A stretch of 64,000 nucleotides of DNA from Dichetophora obliterata (lineage: Eukaryota; Arthropoda; Insecta; Diptera; Sciomyzidae). Location: positions 188,856,462-188,920,461 of the forward strand of contig OY986438.1 in assembly GCA_963920525.1 (NCBI GenBank). The letters are read 5' to 3'. Below the pieces are notes generated by a model. It did not search any database. It was not told the DNA's origin and worked only from the letters and a program-made list of their open reading frames with translations. The translations under genes were made by a program, and so were the position numbers. This document shows positions 1 to 11,170 of the stretch, one piece after another. Every line of letters begins with the position of its first letter. The stretch's first letter is position 1.

Positions 1-1478
1 CAATACGAAATTGTTATTGAAAAATAAAAGAAAGTTAAAAAAAGCGAATTCCTATATCAAGCTATGAGATGTGTATCTGTAATGTCCTTGTAAGTGCGCA
101 AATAGTTTTGATAAAGTTCAGTTTATTATATAGCTTATTTCGTGCAAGACTGTCACAAGTCAAAGTATTGAATTTTAAACATATCCATGAAGAAAATCGT
201 TGCAGAGAATCAACGTTTTCAAATTCATAATTAATGTTCAATGTTCTTATCAACGTAGTGCATCATTATTATTTTTTTAACATAATTTTTTTTAGTACTC
301 AATATATGCTTTGAATAAAATGGTATTTTTTCGGAAACACAAATTTTGATTTGAGAACCGTGATCGAAATATCGGATTTGTTACAATTTTTATATGTCAA
401 TCCAATTATTTGATATTTGCCCAAAGTATGTCAAAATATAACGATTTCATAAAAAATAAATCCGGTACGATTTAACATATATTTTTTCCTGTATATGCAA
501 GGAAAATAGAAATAAAAGAACTGTGAGAAAAATTTAAACTATTTACAAAGTCTTTTGAAACACATTTTTTTACTGGATGTACTATTTTTACATTTTTAAC
601 TGCCACAATTCATTACACTATTTAGCAATTTTTGAAGCCAACAGACACAAATTCAAGGAATCTATGCCTTAGTTAAGAGTTTATTATATACCATTCTAGA
701 CTTTATTATAAACCGAGATATTAAAAAACATTAAAAATAGAAAATATAAACAATAGCTATTAGCATCGTCGTGATATTAATAATATTCAAGATATAAATG
801 TATTTGGGAACGGATATTTAATTTGAAATGTCTAAAGAAAATGCAAGCAATTACGATTTTGAGGGTTTTACACGTAACTGCTTAATTTTTACATTAACAA
901 ATCTTATTTGTTTTAAAAAGCAAAGTTGTTAAGGTCTTAGGCTCATAATAAATATTTTCAAATTTTTAGAAATGTTGGAATTGTTTTCATAGTAACTAAT
1001 CGACCCATAGTCAGAATGTTTTATTGGGGGGGGGGGGGGTGGTTGGGTTATTGGATTAAAAGATTGTATTAGTCCTATTATGTATCCCTATTGTATCCTA
1101 TTAAAGAAAGGATATGATATACTTTTTCATGAAAATTATTATTATAAAGATTATTACTATAAATTTATTATATTAATATTAAGATTATTATAACTCCAAA
1201 TGGTAGCTTTAAGCATTATACTTTAAAATGGTAGATATAAGACTCGAGTAAAAATATTAGTGGCCGAACAGCGGTTGAACATGGACCGCAAGGCAGTACA
1301 AGGGTCGAACTTTGCTTAAAAATAATCCAAAAAGCCTAGCGGTAGAAAGTTGGGTCAAATAACGGCCGTATAAAGCCTAAATAAAGTTGTATGACTGCCG
1401 TACTCCCGTGTGTGCCACGAAATTTTTTACACTCTTATTCAACAGCAAACCTATTCACAACAACAAAAGCAAACCTCA
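1..1478. other. AT-rich intergenic DNA, no gene seen
   Basis: No long reading frame and no recognisable domain on either strand. There is a short G homopolymer near 1025-1039. Around 1260-1420 the sequence is less AT-rich and holds phrases such as GTACAAGGGTCG that recur in reverse near 5130-5150, which may be remains of an old repeat, but the match is too loose to name. Confidence 0.6.
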
Positions 1479-1924
1479 AGGCCCAACCAAAATAGACGTT
1501 TTGCTCCGTAACGAGTAAAGACGTAAGTGTTCGGTTAAATACATATTAATGTTGTTACCCAAAATGAGCAAACGTAACTGAACGAAACTAAACGAAACAA
1601 TTTGAGAAGAAGTATTATTCCGTAAGAACCGAACTGCTAGCGTAGCAACTAGTCAACAACAGCTGTGCAGCGTGAGTTTTTATTTTATTTTCATCAATTT
1701 GTTTCAACTTCGCCATTATTTCACTCATTTTTCACAAATCTTTATTAAAAATTACAAAATGCACAATATAAATAAATAAATAATACTCGATTGCCTACTG
1801 ATCAGCTGTTTCAGATGAGTTGAGCAAATCGTTTCATTTTGGATTAAATCCTTAAACATCTGTAACGAGCGCAGACGTCCGTCAAAATGCTATAGTCTCG
1901 TTTCGTCTATTTTGGTTGGGCCTT
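1479..1924. mobile_element. candidate MITE with ~18-bp terminal inverted repeats
   Basis: AAGGCCCAACCAAAATAGAC near 1479-1498 is matched in reverse complement near 1905-1924. Subterminal parts also correspond loosely (GTAACGAG and GACG phrases on both sides). The interior has no coding capacity. I could not find a convincing target-site duplication, so the superfamily is open and the exact ends are uncertain. Confidence 0.5.
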
Positions 1925-1995
1925 CACTCAGTTATGCTGATGTTGAAAAAATGCCACTTGTGTGTGGCGCAAACGATTTTTTTTTGTGTATGAAG

Positions 1996-3491
1996 CAGAG
2001 CTGTAAAAGGATGCAATCATTTGTGATTTTAAATCATGTCATTTATATTCAAAATGAATGCAATCATTTTTCCAAATCATTGAATGTGATTTGAAATTTC
2101 AAATCACAATCAATGATTTGAAAAAATGATTGCATTCATTTTTCCAAATTATTAATTGTGATTTGAAATTTCAAGTCCCAATCAATGATTTGAAAAAGTG
2201 ATTGCATTCATTTTTTCAAATCATTGATAGTGATTTCAAATTTCAAGTCCCAATCAATGATTTGAAAACATGAGTGCAATCATTTATTCAAATATTTGGT
2301 TGGAAATTATTGACTGTATTCACGATATTTCATTCATTTATTTAAATCATTGAAAACAGTCACTGTAATCTCAAAAATATAATGTTTTAAAATATCAGTG
2401 TGAAGTAAGTAAGATATTTTTACTAAGCAGTGTGTTTTGATCAATGCTTCAATCCGGCTTCGATTGAGTCCTTGGGACAAGATGAGAAAAAATTTTATAG
2501 CGTGGGTCCATGTTTTTCTGTAACATATCTTTTTATTAAAAGTATTGATATCTCTGTTCATAGACTTATATTATTTGTTTAACAGTTTATCTTTGTTACT
2601 TGCAAACAAAATTAATTTTTTAAGAGCTTTTTTTAACTTTATTTTGTTATTTATTTTTCGGTTCGCTCTCGCGGTCTTTCACACATTCAGCTAACTCTTT
2701 TAATATTTCAATTCCTTAAACACGGTTAAGAATCTTGGAATAAAATTTTAAAATTTAAACTTGCACAAATACTAACCTATAACTAAAATTGTTCTGTACT
2801 AAAATTTAAACCAAAGAAAAATTGCATGATCTATTGAATAATTACATGAATTAAGATTGTGAGCTTTAGATCAGGTAAGTTTTCAAGAAGGCAACAACAA
2901 CAACAACAACTCTGTATAGAGTCAATCACTTAGCTGACTAGACAGTCTGTTTCGGAAATCGCTACATTTTCCTCTTCAGTAGTCTTTGAGTGATTAAGCT
3001 GTGATCAACTCACTGTTTAAACTAGCATATGAATGTGCAGATTTTGGAATTCATTCTTATGAATTGTATGGCTGCTAATCATATGACACTTCAAAGCAGT
3101 AGGCTATTTATAGATCACCGCCATCAACTCTATCAAGGGTTGCCATATGTTCTAGTTGCTTCTTCATTTATTTCCATATTCAATGATTTAAAAATTGATT
3201 GCATTCATTTTTCCAATCATTGATTGTGATTTAAAATTTAAAATCTCAATCAATGATTTGAAAAAATGATTGCATTCTTTTTTCAAATCATTGAATGGGA
3301 CGTGAAATTTCAAATCACAATCAATGATTTGAAAAATAGAATGCAATCATTTTTTCAAATCATTGATTGAGATCATAAATTTTAAATCACAATCAATGAT
3401 TTGAAAAAATGAATGCAATCAATTTTTCAAATCATTGATTGGGAATTAAATGATTTTAAATTACAAATGAATGCATTCTTTTGCAGCTCTG
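1996..3491. mobile_element. hAT-type non-autonomous element made of hairpin minisatellite units
   Basis: The element starts CAGAGCTGTAAAAGGATGCA and ends with the imperfect reverse complement (…TTTTGCAGCTCTG). It is flanked by a perfect 8-bp duplication, GTATGAAG, at 1988-1995 and 3492-3499. Eight-base duplications and CAG-type ends are the hAT signature. Inside both ends lie arrays of a ~72-bp unit (2040-2345 and 3178-3470) in which each unit is itself a hairpin of CAATCAATGATTTG and its reverse complement. The middle (2345-3178) is non-coding and carries a copy of another repeat (2822-3176). There is no transposase, so mobilisation in trans is inferred. The arrays may be recombination products of the original terminal repeats. 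Confidence 0.82.
2822..3176 (-). repeat. repeat family D, partial copy nested in the hAT-type element
   Basis: This is nearly identical to segments at 37569-37907 (same orientation) and to the opposite strand of 37962-38265 and 38395-38823. Diagnostic parts are the CAACAACAACAAC run, the phrase ACTCTGTATAGAGTC, and GCTATTTATAG, whose reverse complement reads as a TATA-like CTATAAATAGC. High similarity over ~350 bp implies recent copying. The strand given is relative to the fullest copy (38266-38823). It has no coding capacity. Confidence 0.75.
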
Positions 3492-3609
3492 GTATGAAGT
3501 TACTTAAAAAAACGCTGATAATTTTCATTGTTAAATAATCACTCTTCGACCAATGTACTGCCGCTGCACAGTGTAACGATCTTATTTAGTAAGCAGCCAT
3601 AATTAGAAG

Positions 3610-4040
3610 GATTTACCGTAGAACCACAAAATTTTCTGAAAATACGTTTTTTGATAAGAAAAAATGGGACTAAATCAGATAAATAGCACACCCACCTCCC
3701 ATATAACCGAAATCGATAATCTGTTATATTTCTTCTAAAAATTATTTCAGAGCAATACAATTTTGTGCACCTTGCTATTCTCTAACAACAGCTAGTTGGT
3801 GCGAAAATGAACTTAATCGGCCAACTACATAATACCTCCTTTTATGTAACCTAAATCGGTAAGGTGGTATTTTTCCCCAAAAAAGTATCTCAGAGCAATA
3901 CAAATTTGTGCACCTAGTTCTTTCATAGCTTTCAAAAACTAGTTAGTGTGAAAACGAACCAAATCAGCATACTAAAACATCTTCCCCTCATATAACCGAA
4001 ATCGGCAAGGTGGTATATTTAACCAAAAAATCATCCCAGA
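3610..4040 (+). repeat. ~139-bp tandem repeat, about three diverged units
   Basis: The phrase CAGAGCAATACAA(A/T)TTTGTGCACC recurs at about 3750 and 3890, with a degenerate copy near 4028. Each is preceded by an AACC(T/G)AAATCGGTAAGGTGG-type stretch. The units have diverged by substitutions and small indels. No coding potential is seen. Confidence 0.65.
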
Positions 4041-4660
4041 TCAAGATGCTTCAAAATAGAGTGTTTTTTTATAATTCTATATTTTTAAAATTTATAATTT
4101 AAGTGTATTTACTTTAATAATTAACTTAAAAAAATTGTATGTTATAGCTGTTATTCTTTTGACAGAACATCGGAATAAAAATAAATAAATTGGAATGGCA
4201 TTATTTCGTTTTTTTTTTGAGAAATTTTTCACTTTTTGGTTAAAGAAATAGTTATACCGATAACGTTACTAACAGGACCACGGTTAATAAAATGCATGAA
4301 AAAAAGTAACCATCAAATAAAAGACTTAAGCTAAAAGACTTGAACTAATTCTATTTTTTCTGTACGAATATAATTTATGTAAATTTTCTTAATCAAATAT
4401 TGTAAGACCTAAGACTAAGCACAGCAAGACCTAAGGATAAAGCTTAAAACTTATCACTACAAGAATGCAATTTTTTTAAAGTATTGCAGTTATTTTGATT
4501 ACATTTTTCTTACATACACTTATTTATAGCTATTAAAATAACATATTAAAAATTTGCAGAGGTATTATTTCGTATTTTTTCATAAATCACTTCTAAATTT
4601 GCTGAAATTTCAGTTATTTTACTTGTCAGAGACAACTTTATAAAAGTGCCAGCATCACGA
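4041..4660. other. AT-rich DNA, nothing identified
   Basis: There is no gene, no domain and no clear repeat. Base composition is strongly AT with several homopolymer runs. Confidence 0.5.
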
Positions 4661-4662
4661 TA

Positions 4663-4902
4663 AAGCCTGTTTTTCAGTACGAGTTTAAACTTTAGTCAAA
4701 TTAAACCTAGCTTAACTCACCAAAATTGGACGTTTAAACTCGGTTTACCTAGATACTTTAGCATTCGTTGAAGTTATAGTGACTAAAATTATCATGTAAT
4801 GTGTTTCGTTTTTGACTAAACCATGTTTAAACGTCCAATTTTGTTGAGTTAAGCTCGGTTTAATTTGACTAGACCTTAAACTCGTACTGAAAAACTGGCC
4901 TT
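4663..4902. mobile_element. Tc1/mariner-type foldback MITE (240 bp)
   Basis: Arms of about 75 bp are inverted: the left begins AAGCCTGTTTTTCAGTACGA and the right end reads, in reverse complement, AAGGCCAGTTTTTCAGTACG. The element is bounded by TA on both sides (4661-4662 and 4903-4904). TA duplication, short length and lack of coding sequence fit a mariner/Tc1-class MITE. The loop is ~80 bp of AT-rich sequence. Confidence 0.75.
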
Positions 4903-4904
4903 TA

Positions 4905-5440
4905 CTAGCATAAGTTGACTTTGGAAATGCCAACTTTAATGGTGACGTGTGTCTAAAAAAATACAAATTTTGAAAAAATATTTTGGACTAGTCTTAATTC
5001 AAGTATTCTCTCTCGAAGTACATATTTTTTTGTATTTTGCAAAAAAAAAAAGTTAATTCTGGCTGCACTCGTTACACTGTTTATACGCCCGTTGTAGAGC
5101 CGAGATCATCGAAACGATCTCTGTACGGCCCTTGTACGACCCTTGTACGGTCGCTGTTTGGCCAAAAAGACCTACAAACGATTCTTATACGATCGAAAAA
5201 AATATCTAAAGCTAGGCCTTGATTGGCCGCAGTTTGGCATTGTCTAAAAAGTTGTCGTTTTTACTCAAGCATGGCTTCTTATTGTATATATTGTTTATTG
5301 CGTATGTTTTGAGAGAGGTGTCACATTTTGTTTGTCTATAGCGCTCTGTCAAATGATCAATATAAAAACGTTTTTAATTGTCTACTGAAAATCTTAAATG
5401 TAAGAAATTATTTAATAAAATTTTCATATTAAAGTTTTTC
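4905..5440. other. intergenic DNA with a GC-richer patch
   Basis: 5075-5215 is richer in CG dinucleotides than its surroundings and contains an internal partial tandem (GTACGGCCCTTGTACGACCC). No coding feature is supported. The patch may be a remnant of a repeat also visible near 1260-1420. Confidence 0.4.
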
Positions 5441-5444
5441 TAAA

Positions 5445-5890
5445 TGAACTTGTTATTTATTATGTTGATTTTATATGATTTAAATACAAATTCTAAATGT
5501 TTGATAGTTTAAATCATACTTGATTTTAAATACAAATTCTAGTTGTTTGATAGTTTAAAATCGTTTATTGAGCTTTAGGACAATTAATTGTTCTAACGAA
5601 TTTTTCCAAAGAAACAACATCAGCAACAACGTTTTCAATATGAAAAGGAAAACATCACTAGCTAATTTCATTGAAATTTCGGTCCTGCTAAAGGCTTCAT
5701 CAGAAATCTTTTTGATGTCGGCTGGAATTGATCCCGGACCGTGATTGCCTCGTTCAAGCGCAATACACTAACAGAGGCGATGAGACTTCAGTTTCAATTT
5801 CTCTAGAATTTGTATTTAAAATCAAGTATATATAAACTTTCAAACGTTTAGAATTTGTATTTAAATCATATAAAATCAACATAAAATTTT
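5445..5890. repeat. palindromic element of family B with an internal tRNA-like SINE head
   Basis: Arms at about 5456-5545 and 5800-5890 are inverted copies of one ~90-bp sequence (GATTTAAATACAAATTCTA… against its reverse complement). Between them, on the minus strand, lies a segment matching the SINE at 61814-62030: a tRNA-like head (reverse of 5720-5795, degraded A box and a B box read as GGGATCAATTCC) followed by a tail with GATTTCTGATGAAGCC. It is a second, diverged family B copy. The arms also recur at 37165-37290 and 38824-38905. Confidence 0.65.
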
Positions 5891-5895
5891 CATAT

Positions 5896-6530
5896 TTTTT
5901 TGCAAACATAATGAACCTGAATTGATGCCTGCAAAATATTTCAATCAAAACCATGTCTTTTTCAATTTTTTTGGTAAACAACTGTATCAGCGCATGCAAA
6001 GTGCTTTTAGCTAAATACATATTAAAAAAAAAGCTTGCAATAAAATGAGTTATTCTCATTAAAGATTGCCTGCGTATGCAATCCTACAATTTTGTAAGTC
6101 TTGAAATGGATAAAAAAAGGTGGCGTATAGGGTTAGAAATCTTGGAATACATTTTGGTTCTACTAAAATATTTCTTTATTTTTACTTACTTAAATTTGTA
6201 CTTTTTAAATGCTAAGCCATAATTAAAACTCTTCTGTACTACAATTTAAACTAAAAGATATATTAAAGCATCAATTTTAGCGTTTTGGTTTAAATTTCAG
6301 TACGATTCTGTATTATTTATTGTTTCTATTACAATTTATACTAAATTAAAATAGGTTTGGGTACTAAATTTGGATTAAGACTTAATATAAGGCGACTCAG
6401 TTCTTACGTTTGCTTATCGCGCCCTTTTTTTTATAGGGTAATAGCCCGGTGGTTAGAGTATTGAGTTTACAAACTGAATGCCGCACAGTGGGATTTGTTC
6501 ATACAATGTTTGGCAAAAAATATAAGGAGT
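5896..6530. other. non-coding DNA with a weak dispersed repeat
   Basis: 6135-6290 loosely resembles 2720-2830 (shared phrases ATCTTGGAATA and TTCTGTACTA). A phrase TAGCCCGGTGGTTAGAGTA near 6448 resembles a tRNA A box but has no matching B box. No gene is seen. Confidence 0.4.
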
Positions 6531-6539
6531 GCTCATAGA

Positions 6540-6975
6540 ATGTTGAAATTTTGCTCTGAGCCTTTGGTTAGCTCAATTAAGAAAAAAGTAAAGTTTCATC
6601 AAAATTGGCCACGCCCACTACCCACCGCCCATACAACCCAAAGTTTATTTTTGGCCCAAAGTTTTTGAAATTTGGCACATAGCCTTTTATTACTTCAATT
6701 AATAATAAAATAAAGTTTCATTTAAATTGGCCACGCCCACTACCCACCGCCCATACAACCAAAAGTTTATTTTTAGCCCAAAGTTTTTGAAATATGGCAT
6801 ATAGCCTTTTATTACCTCAATTAAGAATAAAATAAAGTTTAATCTACTTTGGCCACGCCCACTACCCACCGCCCATACAACCCAAAATTTATTTTTGGCC
6901 CCAAGTTTTTAAAATTTGGCACAGAGCCTTTATTACCTCAATTAGCGCCCACCACTCAGCGCCCATAAAACCCAT
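6540..6975 (+). repeat. 122-bp tandem repeat (GGCCACGCCCACTACCCACC units)
   Basis: Units start at about 6607, 6729 and 6851, giving a constant period of 122 bp, with a truncated fourth unit near 6950. Each carries GGCCACGCCCACTACCCACC followed by a Y-rich stretch and AGTTTTTGAAATTTGGCA. Similar GCCACGCCC or GCCACACCCC phrases head unrelated tandem blocks at 10660-11170 and 29080-29950, so a family relation is likely. Confidence 0.8.
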
Positions 6976-7169
6976 ATTATATTTTTTCCCACAACTTTTT
7001 GTTTCTTTAACAAAACTAATTATTTTATAAATAAATTTCAATACATGCATTTAAATATGGACTTTTATTCATCATCTATCATTTCTGTAACTATATCATC
7101 AAGTTCCACAACCTGTTTACGGGGTTGACATCTAATGCTACTTATAAAAGGATCTGACGATACTAGAAG

Positions 7170-8308
7170 TCAATGAAAAACATCTGTATTTGTTGCAACT
7201 CTATCACACTTTCTGGAGAACCTTAATCTATAATTTCTATAATCTTTATTTCTGGCTTCTTCGGCTTCTTCAGAAAGCATGCCAATAGGAAGTATTGTCG
7301 CATCCATGATATCTTTTCCGTGTATCAGTATTTTGTGTACTGTTACTGGCATATGATACCAACTATATTTTTCAACAAAAAGTTTTGCTGTATCTTGATC
7401 AAAATTCTTGAACTTCAAGGAATTAACTTTTTTGCCACAAGTTATTATTTGTAGTATAATGCGAAATCGATCAATTAGTTGCTCCTCTACACCAGTCACA
7501 TCGGCAACAAGTGCGGGGTTAGATCGCAACCCCACTTACATGTAAACTCTAATTTATCCGTCATAATATTTAATTCTTCATCCGGAAAAGTTTGAAATAA
7601 TCGGCTCAACGTATGATCCATTAAACTTTGCAAGGAAACAGATGCAGCTTTTTCAGTTATTTCAATTTCATCTGGATAGCAATGCCTTTTTTCTTCTCTG
7701 ACATTTGCATATGGTGGCAAAATATCGTATCCTTCATTTTTGAGAAAACTTTTGATGGCTTCATACTGACTCTTTGTAAGGTCTGCATCCATCATCGTTA
7801 CTAGTACAGCCGGCGAACGAATATAACATCGAGTTGGTATATTTCCACCCATCACTTTAATTGCCATACTCAAATATTCTTGTGAATATTTTGAAGCTAA
7901 TTCAGCTGCCTTGAACCTCTTTGTGCGAACTTGACAATCTTCGAAATCTTTCGCTGGCCTTCCTAGTTTAGTTGAACAACTATTAAGTGATACTTCAAAT
8001 ACAGCTAAAAACACAATAGAAAAAAACATTTACACATATAAAATTTTATAACTGTTTAAACGTTCTTTTTCGTTTTTCCAATCTTCATTTTTTTTTAAAA
8101 AAATGGGACTTTAGTTTATGCGATTCTTGCCACCTTTTTTGAAATGACCAAGAAACCTCTTTTGAATCGCTCTTTTCACTATACCGATTTCTTCATCATG
8201 AAGCATTGCATTTTTTGATTTAATGAAATAGGTTATTAATTCCAAACTTGCATTGCAATTAATGAGTTCGTAACTCAATTCACTATGTAACACAGAAAAT
8301 AAACTCAT
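7170..8308 (-). pseudogene. Transib-family transposase, internally deleted
   Basis: Transib transposases cut and paste DNA and are the family from which the RAG1 recombinase core derives. Read on the minus strand, 8029-7496 gives the N-terminal region (GRPAKDFEDCQVRTKR, then CYPDEIEITEKA and SLQSLMDHT, ending FTCKWGCD). 7535-7170 gives the C-terminal region (ADVTGVEEQLIDRF, VTVHKILIHG, then LSEEAEEARNKDYRNYR, which carries the Glu expected to be the third catalytic residue, ending TNTDVFH). Between them the central catalytic region is missing and the frame shifts; the join falls directly after the CD of KWGCD, where family alignments place the first catalytic Asp. A further frame at 8308-8111 is probably the extreme N-terminus; a pyrimidine-rich TTTTTAG acceptor-like site near 7998-8010 suggests an intron or decay between the blocks. 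It cannot encode an active enzyme. I could not identify terminal repeats. Confidence 0.78.
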
Positions 8309-8384
8309 TTTAATGATATCTCTTTCACTTCGCTATTTGCTATTTTGACAAATTGTTTTATTTTTATTGTTGTTAAATCATATG

Positions 8385-8757
8385 GGCCGCATTCAGCGCA
8401 GACAACTGTTGTGAACTGTAATGGTAGCGCTACCTTAGTTCACGATGTTTTTCTCTGAATGTGTTGCTACTCTACACGTCAAAAGTTAGATTCAATTTAA
8501 TTTTTATGTAAATTTAATTCATTTGCAAAGGTTTCTCACTTAAATTTGCTGCGTTCTTTCTGCGTTTATTAATTTAACAGCGTCAGTAACAGCATCTGAC
8601 AGTTAAGCAAACAGTTGTGTTCATGTAGCATAGAATTTGTTCGCTCGATTAAAAGGCGTTCGCTACTTTATCAGTTTTAGTTAGCGCTACCAAATTTGTA
8701 CCATTCAGCGAATTTTTACACAACAGTTGCCAACTGTTGTCTGCGCTGAATGCGGCC
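8385..8757. mobile_element. MITE with 22-bp terminal inverted repeats and ATG flanks
   Basis: The ends are exact inverted copies: GGCCGCATTCAGCGCAGACA at 8385 and its reverse complement ending at 8757. A 3-bp duplication ATG lies at 8382-8384 and 8758-8760. Subterminal inverted segments (CAACTGTTG, GGTAGCGCTACC) extend the symmetry. The 373-bp element is non-coding. A three-base duplication narrows the superfamily to Harbinger-like or CACTA-like groups, but three bases can match by chance. Confidence 0.75.
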
Positions 8758-8804
8758 ATGGTTTTTTTTTAATCCATTCTAAATTAGTTATTGTTGTAAC
8801 TAAT

Positions 8805-9602
8805 GCCCTTATTTTGTATGCCTATCCGAACACTCGTTTCGTGCAAAACACTGTTCGTTAGTGGTTTTGAAATTTGCAATTCGAACAGATAACAGCTGTT
8901 GAACTGGCGAACGACGCCGTAACAGAGTAATATTTGTGCAATTTGCATCCCTAACGATCAATGAAATGGCGAATTCAAACGTCAAAATCACACGAATACT
9001 CAAATGCTATCGTTGTGTTGTGTTCGTTGAATTAGATTGTTCAAAAAATGGATAGTTGTGCAAGAAAAAGTTGCAAAACATCTCGCATCCTGCGCCTGTG
9101 CACCCTCAATTCGCGTTCACCAGCATGCTCAAAATCAAAAAATGCTAAAGCTGTATACATTTTTTTTAAACACTTAACACTTCAATGTCACTTTATTATT
9201 GAACACTTGCTTAATAGTTATAGTTTATTTAAAACACAATCACAATGAAAACAAATAAGCAAATTATTTTATTGTTCAAAATAAATTGACTGAATAAAAA
9301 CAAAACAGCTGTTCACATAAATAAACCAAACAACGGCGTTGCCAGCAAACAATAAACGAAGCAAAATTCTTAAAAAATCTTTAAATTAAGTAGACAAAAA
9401 CAGAAAACTTCTGAAATGTTTTATCTGGCATTACCGCATTTGACAACTGCTTCTGTATAACAGTTTGAATTACATAAGAAACGTAAGCATGTCGTAAGAG
9501 TTACCGAGTAGCTTCGTTATGGATACAAATTTCCATTTGCTTACAGCATCGTTCGCATAGCATTCGATTGTTGAATGCTTCGTTAGGCATACAAAATAAG
9601 GC
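8805..9602. mobile_element. non-autonomous inverted-repeat element (~0.8 kb)
   Basis: GCCCTTATTTTGTATGCCTA at 8805-8824 is inverted at 9584-9602. Sequence further in is loosely symmetric (CGAACACTCG on the left against CGTTCGCATAGCATTCG on the right). The interior contains short frames only and no known domain. The target duplication is unclear. It lies 48 bp from the previous element, so the two form a MITE cluster. Confidence 0.6.
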
Positions 9603-9604
9603 CA

Positions 9605-10655
9605 TAAATGTCATAATAACGCACGTGCCTAAAAGTATGCCATATCTTTTTGTAATTTTTTAAAAATAAAAATTTCATGGATTTGGAGTCAAATTTTATG
9701 ATTTCATAAAAGATTATTAATTATTTAAACTTTTTTTTTTCTAATTGATAGTATGGAGTCCTACCTTTCATTTTATTATAGCGGGAGCACCTAGCACGGC
9801 CGAGCAACCTTTTTTTTCTTCCAAGGAAGTTTGCAATCACGGCACATTATAGAACAAATTTTATTCTATCATATCTTTTAAACAATATGAGCGAACTTTA
9901 TAATTTTTTTTATTTTTAAATACGCAGAAAAGGCTACAATTGAAAAAAGTCACTATTTAAATCAGAGCAGTAAAATTATCTTACGTACAAACACTATAGA
10001 AGTGCGTAAAGAGTTTTCAATATTTTGGACCAAAATTTACATGTGGCTTTAATTTAATTTTTGTTCGTTTTTTTTTAATTTAAGTTTAGAAATGTTTCAA
10101 TAACATATTTAAAAAAAATCTAAGATAAGTCTTTTCAATTTTTGTGGACGAGCAGTGAATGTCGGTAAAATTTTTCCTGTCAAAAACAGCCATGATTTAA
10201 AGCCGGATTCCGGTAAAAACTGCTCCGACATAATTGCTTGTATTCACTTAAATCTTTTTATAAACAATATTGTGATGTATCTGAAAAACATTTTTAGTAA
10301 TGATAAATAATTTTTTTTATATTATTGTGTTATTTTTAGTAATTTTATTAGGATCATGTTTTTTCCCAGATTTCAAAGTTTGGTGGATCAGAACTAAGTT
10401 ATCGACACTTATCGACGATTTCTAACTATAAAAATCTTAAACTGTAGGCTTTTACTAATCTTTAAAAAAAAAAAATTGGCCGCTACTAGCAGCTTACCTG
10501 GTTTTAACAAACATAAGAGTGAATGCATATTTATACTCATATGCGTACTGCACACATTGTCATAAAGAATATGTAATATTTTTGTTTTGTTCTTTTTTTT
10601 TCTTATTTTAATTATAAAGGAAATTCCTAAATGTTATATAATAAGAAAAAATATG
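9605..10655. other. AT-rich DNA, nothing identified
   Basis: No reading frame of note, no repeat with a clear partner and no RNA gene seen. It has several long A or T runs. Confidence 0.5.
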
Positions 10656-10659
10656 TATT

Positions 10660-11170
10660 TGTATGGGAGGTGGGCGTGGCAATTTATTTTTAAATAAACA
10701 CATACATTTTATATTCTTCATTGAGTATGTATCAACTTCTTCAGCTATATCAACTGCAATAAAAAGAAAATATCGTTTTCAATTTTTGTATTATACAGGT
10801 AGGCGTGTTTGTAGGTGGATTTGCAAATTTTTTTGTAAGTGCTCTTATATAGTTAATTTCAACTTATGTATATACCAAATTTTGTTGGTATACGACTACT
10901 CCATCTTAATGCTATGCAAATATCGTATAAAAAGTATTGGAGGTGGGCGTGGCAATTTTTTTTTGAATCTACTATATATTTCAGATCCTTGAGTGAGTTG
11001 TTTTGATATAACTTCAATACGAAAAAAAATATAGCTTTTTAAAATTTTGTGTTTTATGAGAGGTAGGCGTGTTTGTTTTTCAGATTTCGAAATTTTTTAA
11101 TATCTTCTAATAGAGGTAATTCCAACTTATGTACCAAATTTTATTGCTCTACGACGACGCCTTCTATTTT
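10660..11170 (+). repeat. ~275-bp imperfect tandem duplication (GGAGGTGGGCGTGGCAATTT)
   Basis: Two diverged units begin with the GGGAGGTGGGCGTGGCAATT type phrase at about 10663 and 10939. Each continues with TAGGCGTGTTTGT and then TTCCAACTTATGTA or TTTCAACTTATGTA, followed by CCAAATTTT and a TACGACTAC or TACGACGAC phrase. The second unit is shorter by small deletions. The opening phrase is the reverse complement of the GCCACGCCCAC phrase in the 122-bp array at 6540-6975. Confidence 0.65.

Noticed and set aside
1255..1420. Similarity to the reverse of 5095-5230 (GTACAAGGGTCG phrases)
   Set aside because: Shared words are short and not collinear enough to call a repeat by eye.
6440..6500. Possible tRNA gene or SINE head at TAGCCCGGTGGTTAGAG
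   Set aside because: Only an A-box-like phrase; no B box at the right distance and no cloverleaf.
8809..9248. Short frames inside the 0.8-kb inverted-repeat element
   Set aside because: On opposite strands and without domains; not evidence for an encoded transposase.
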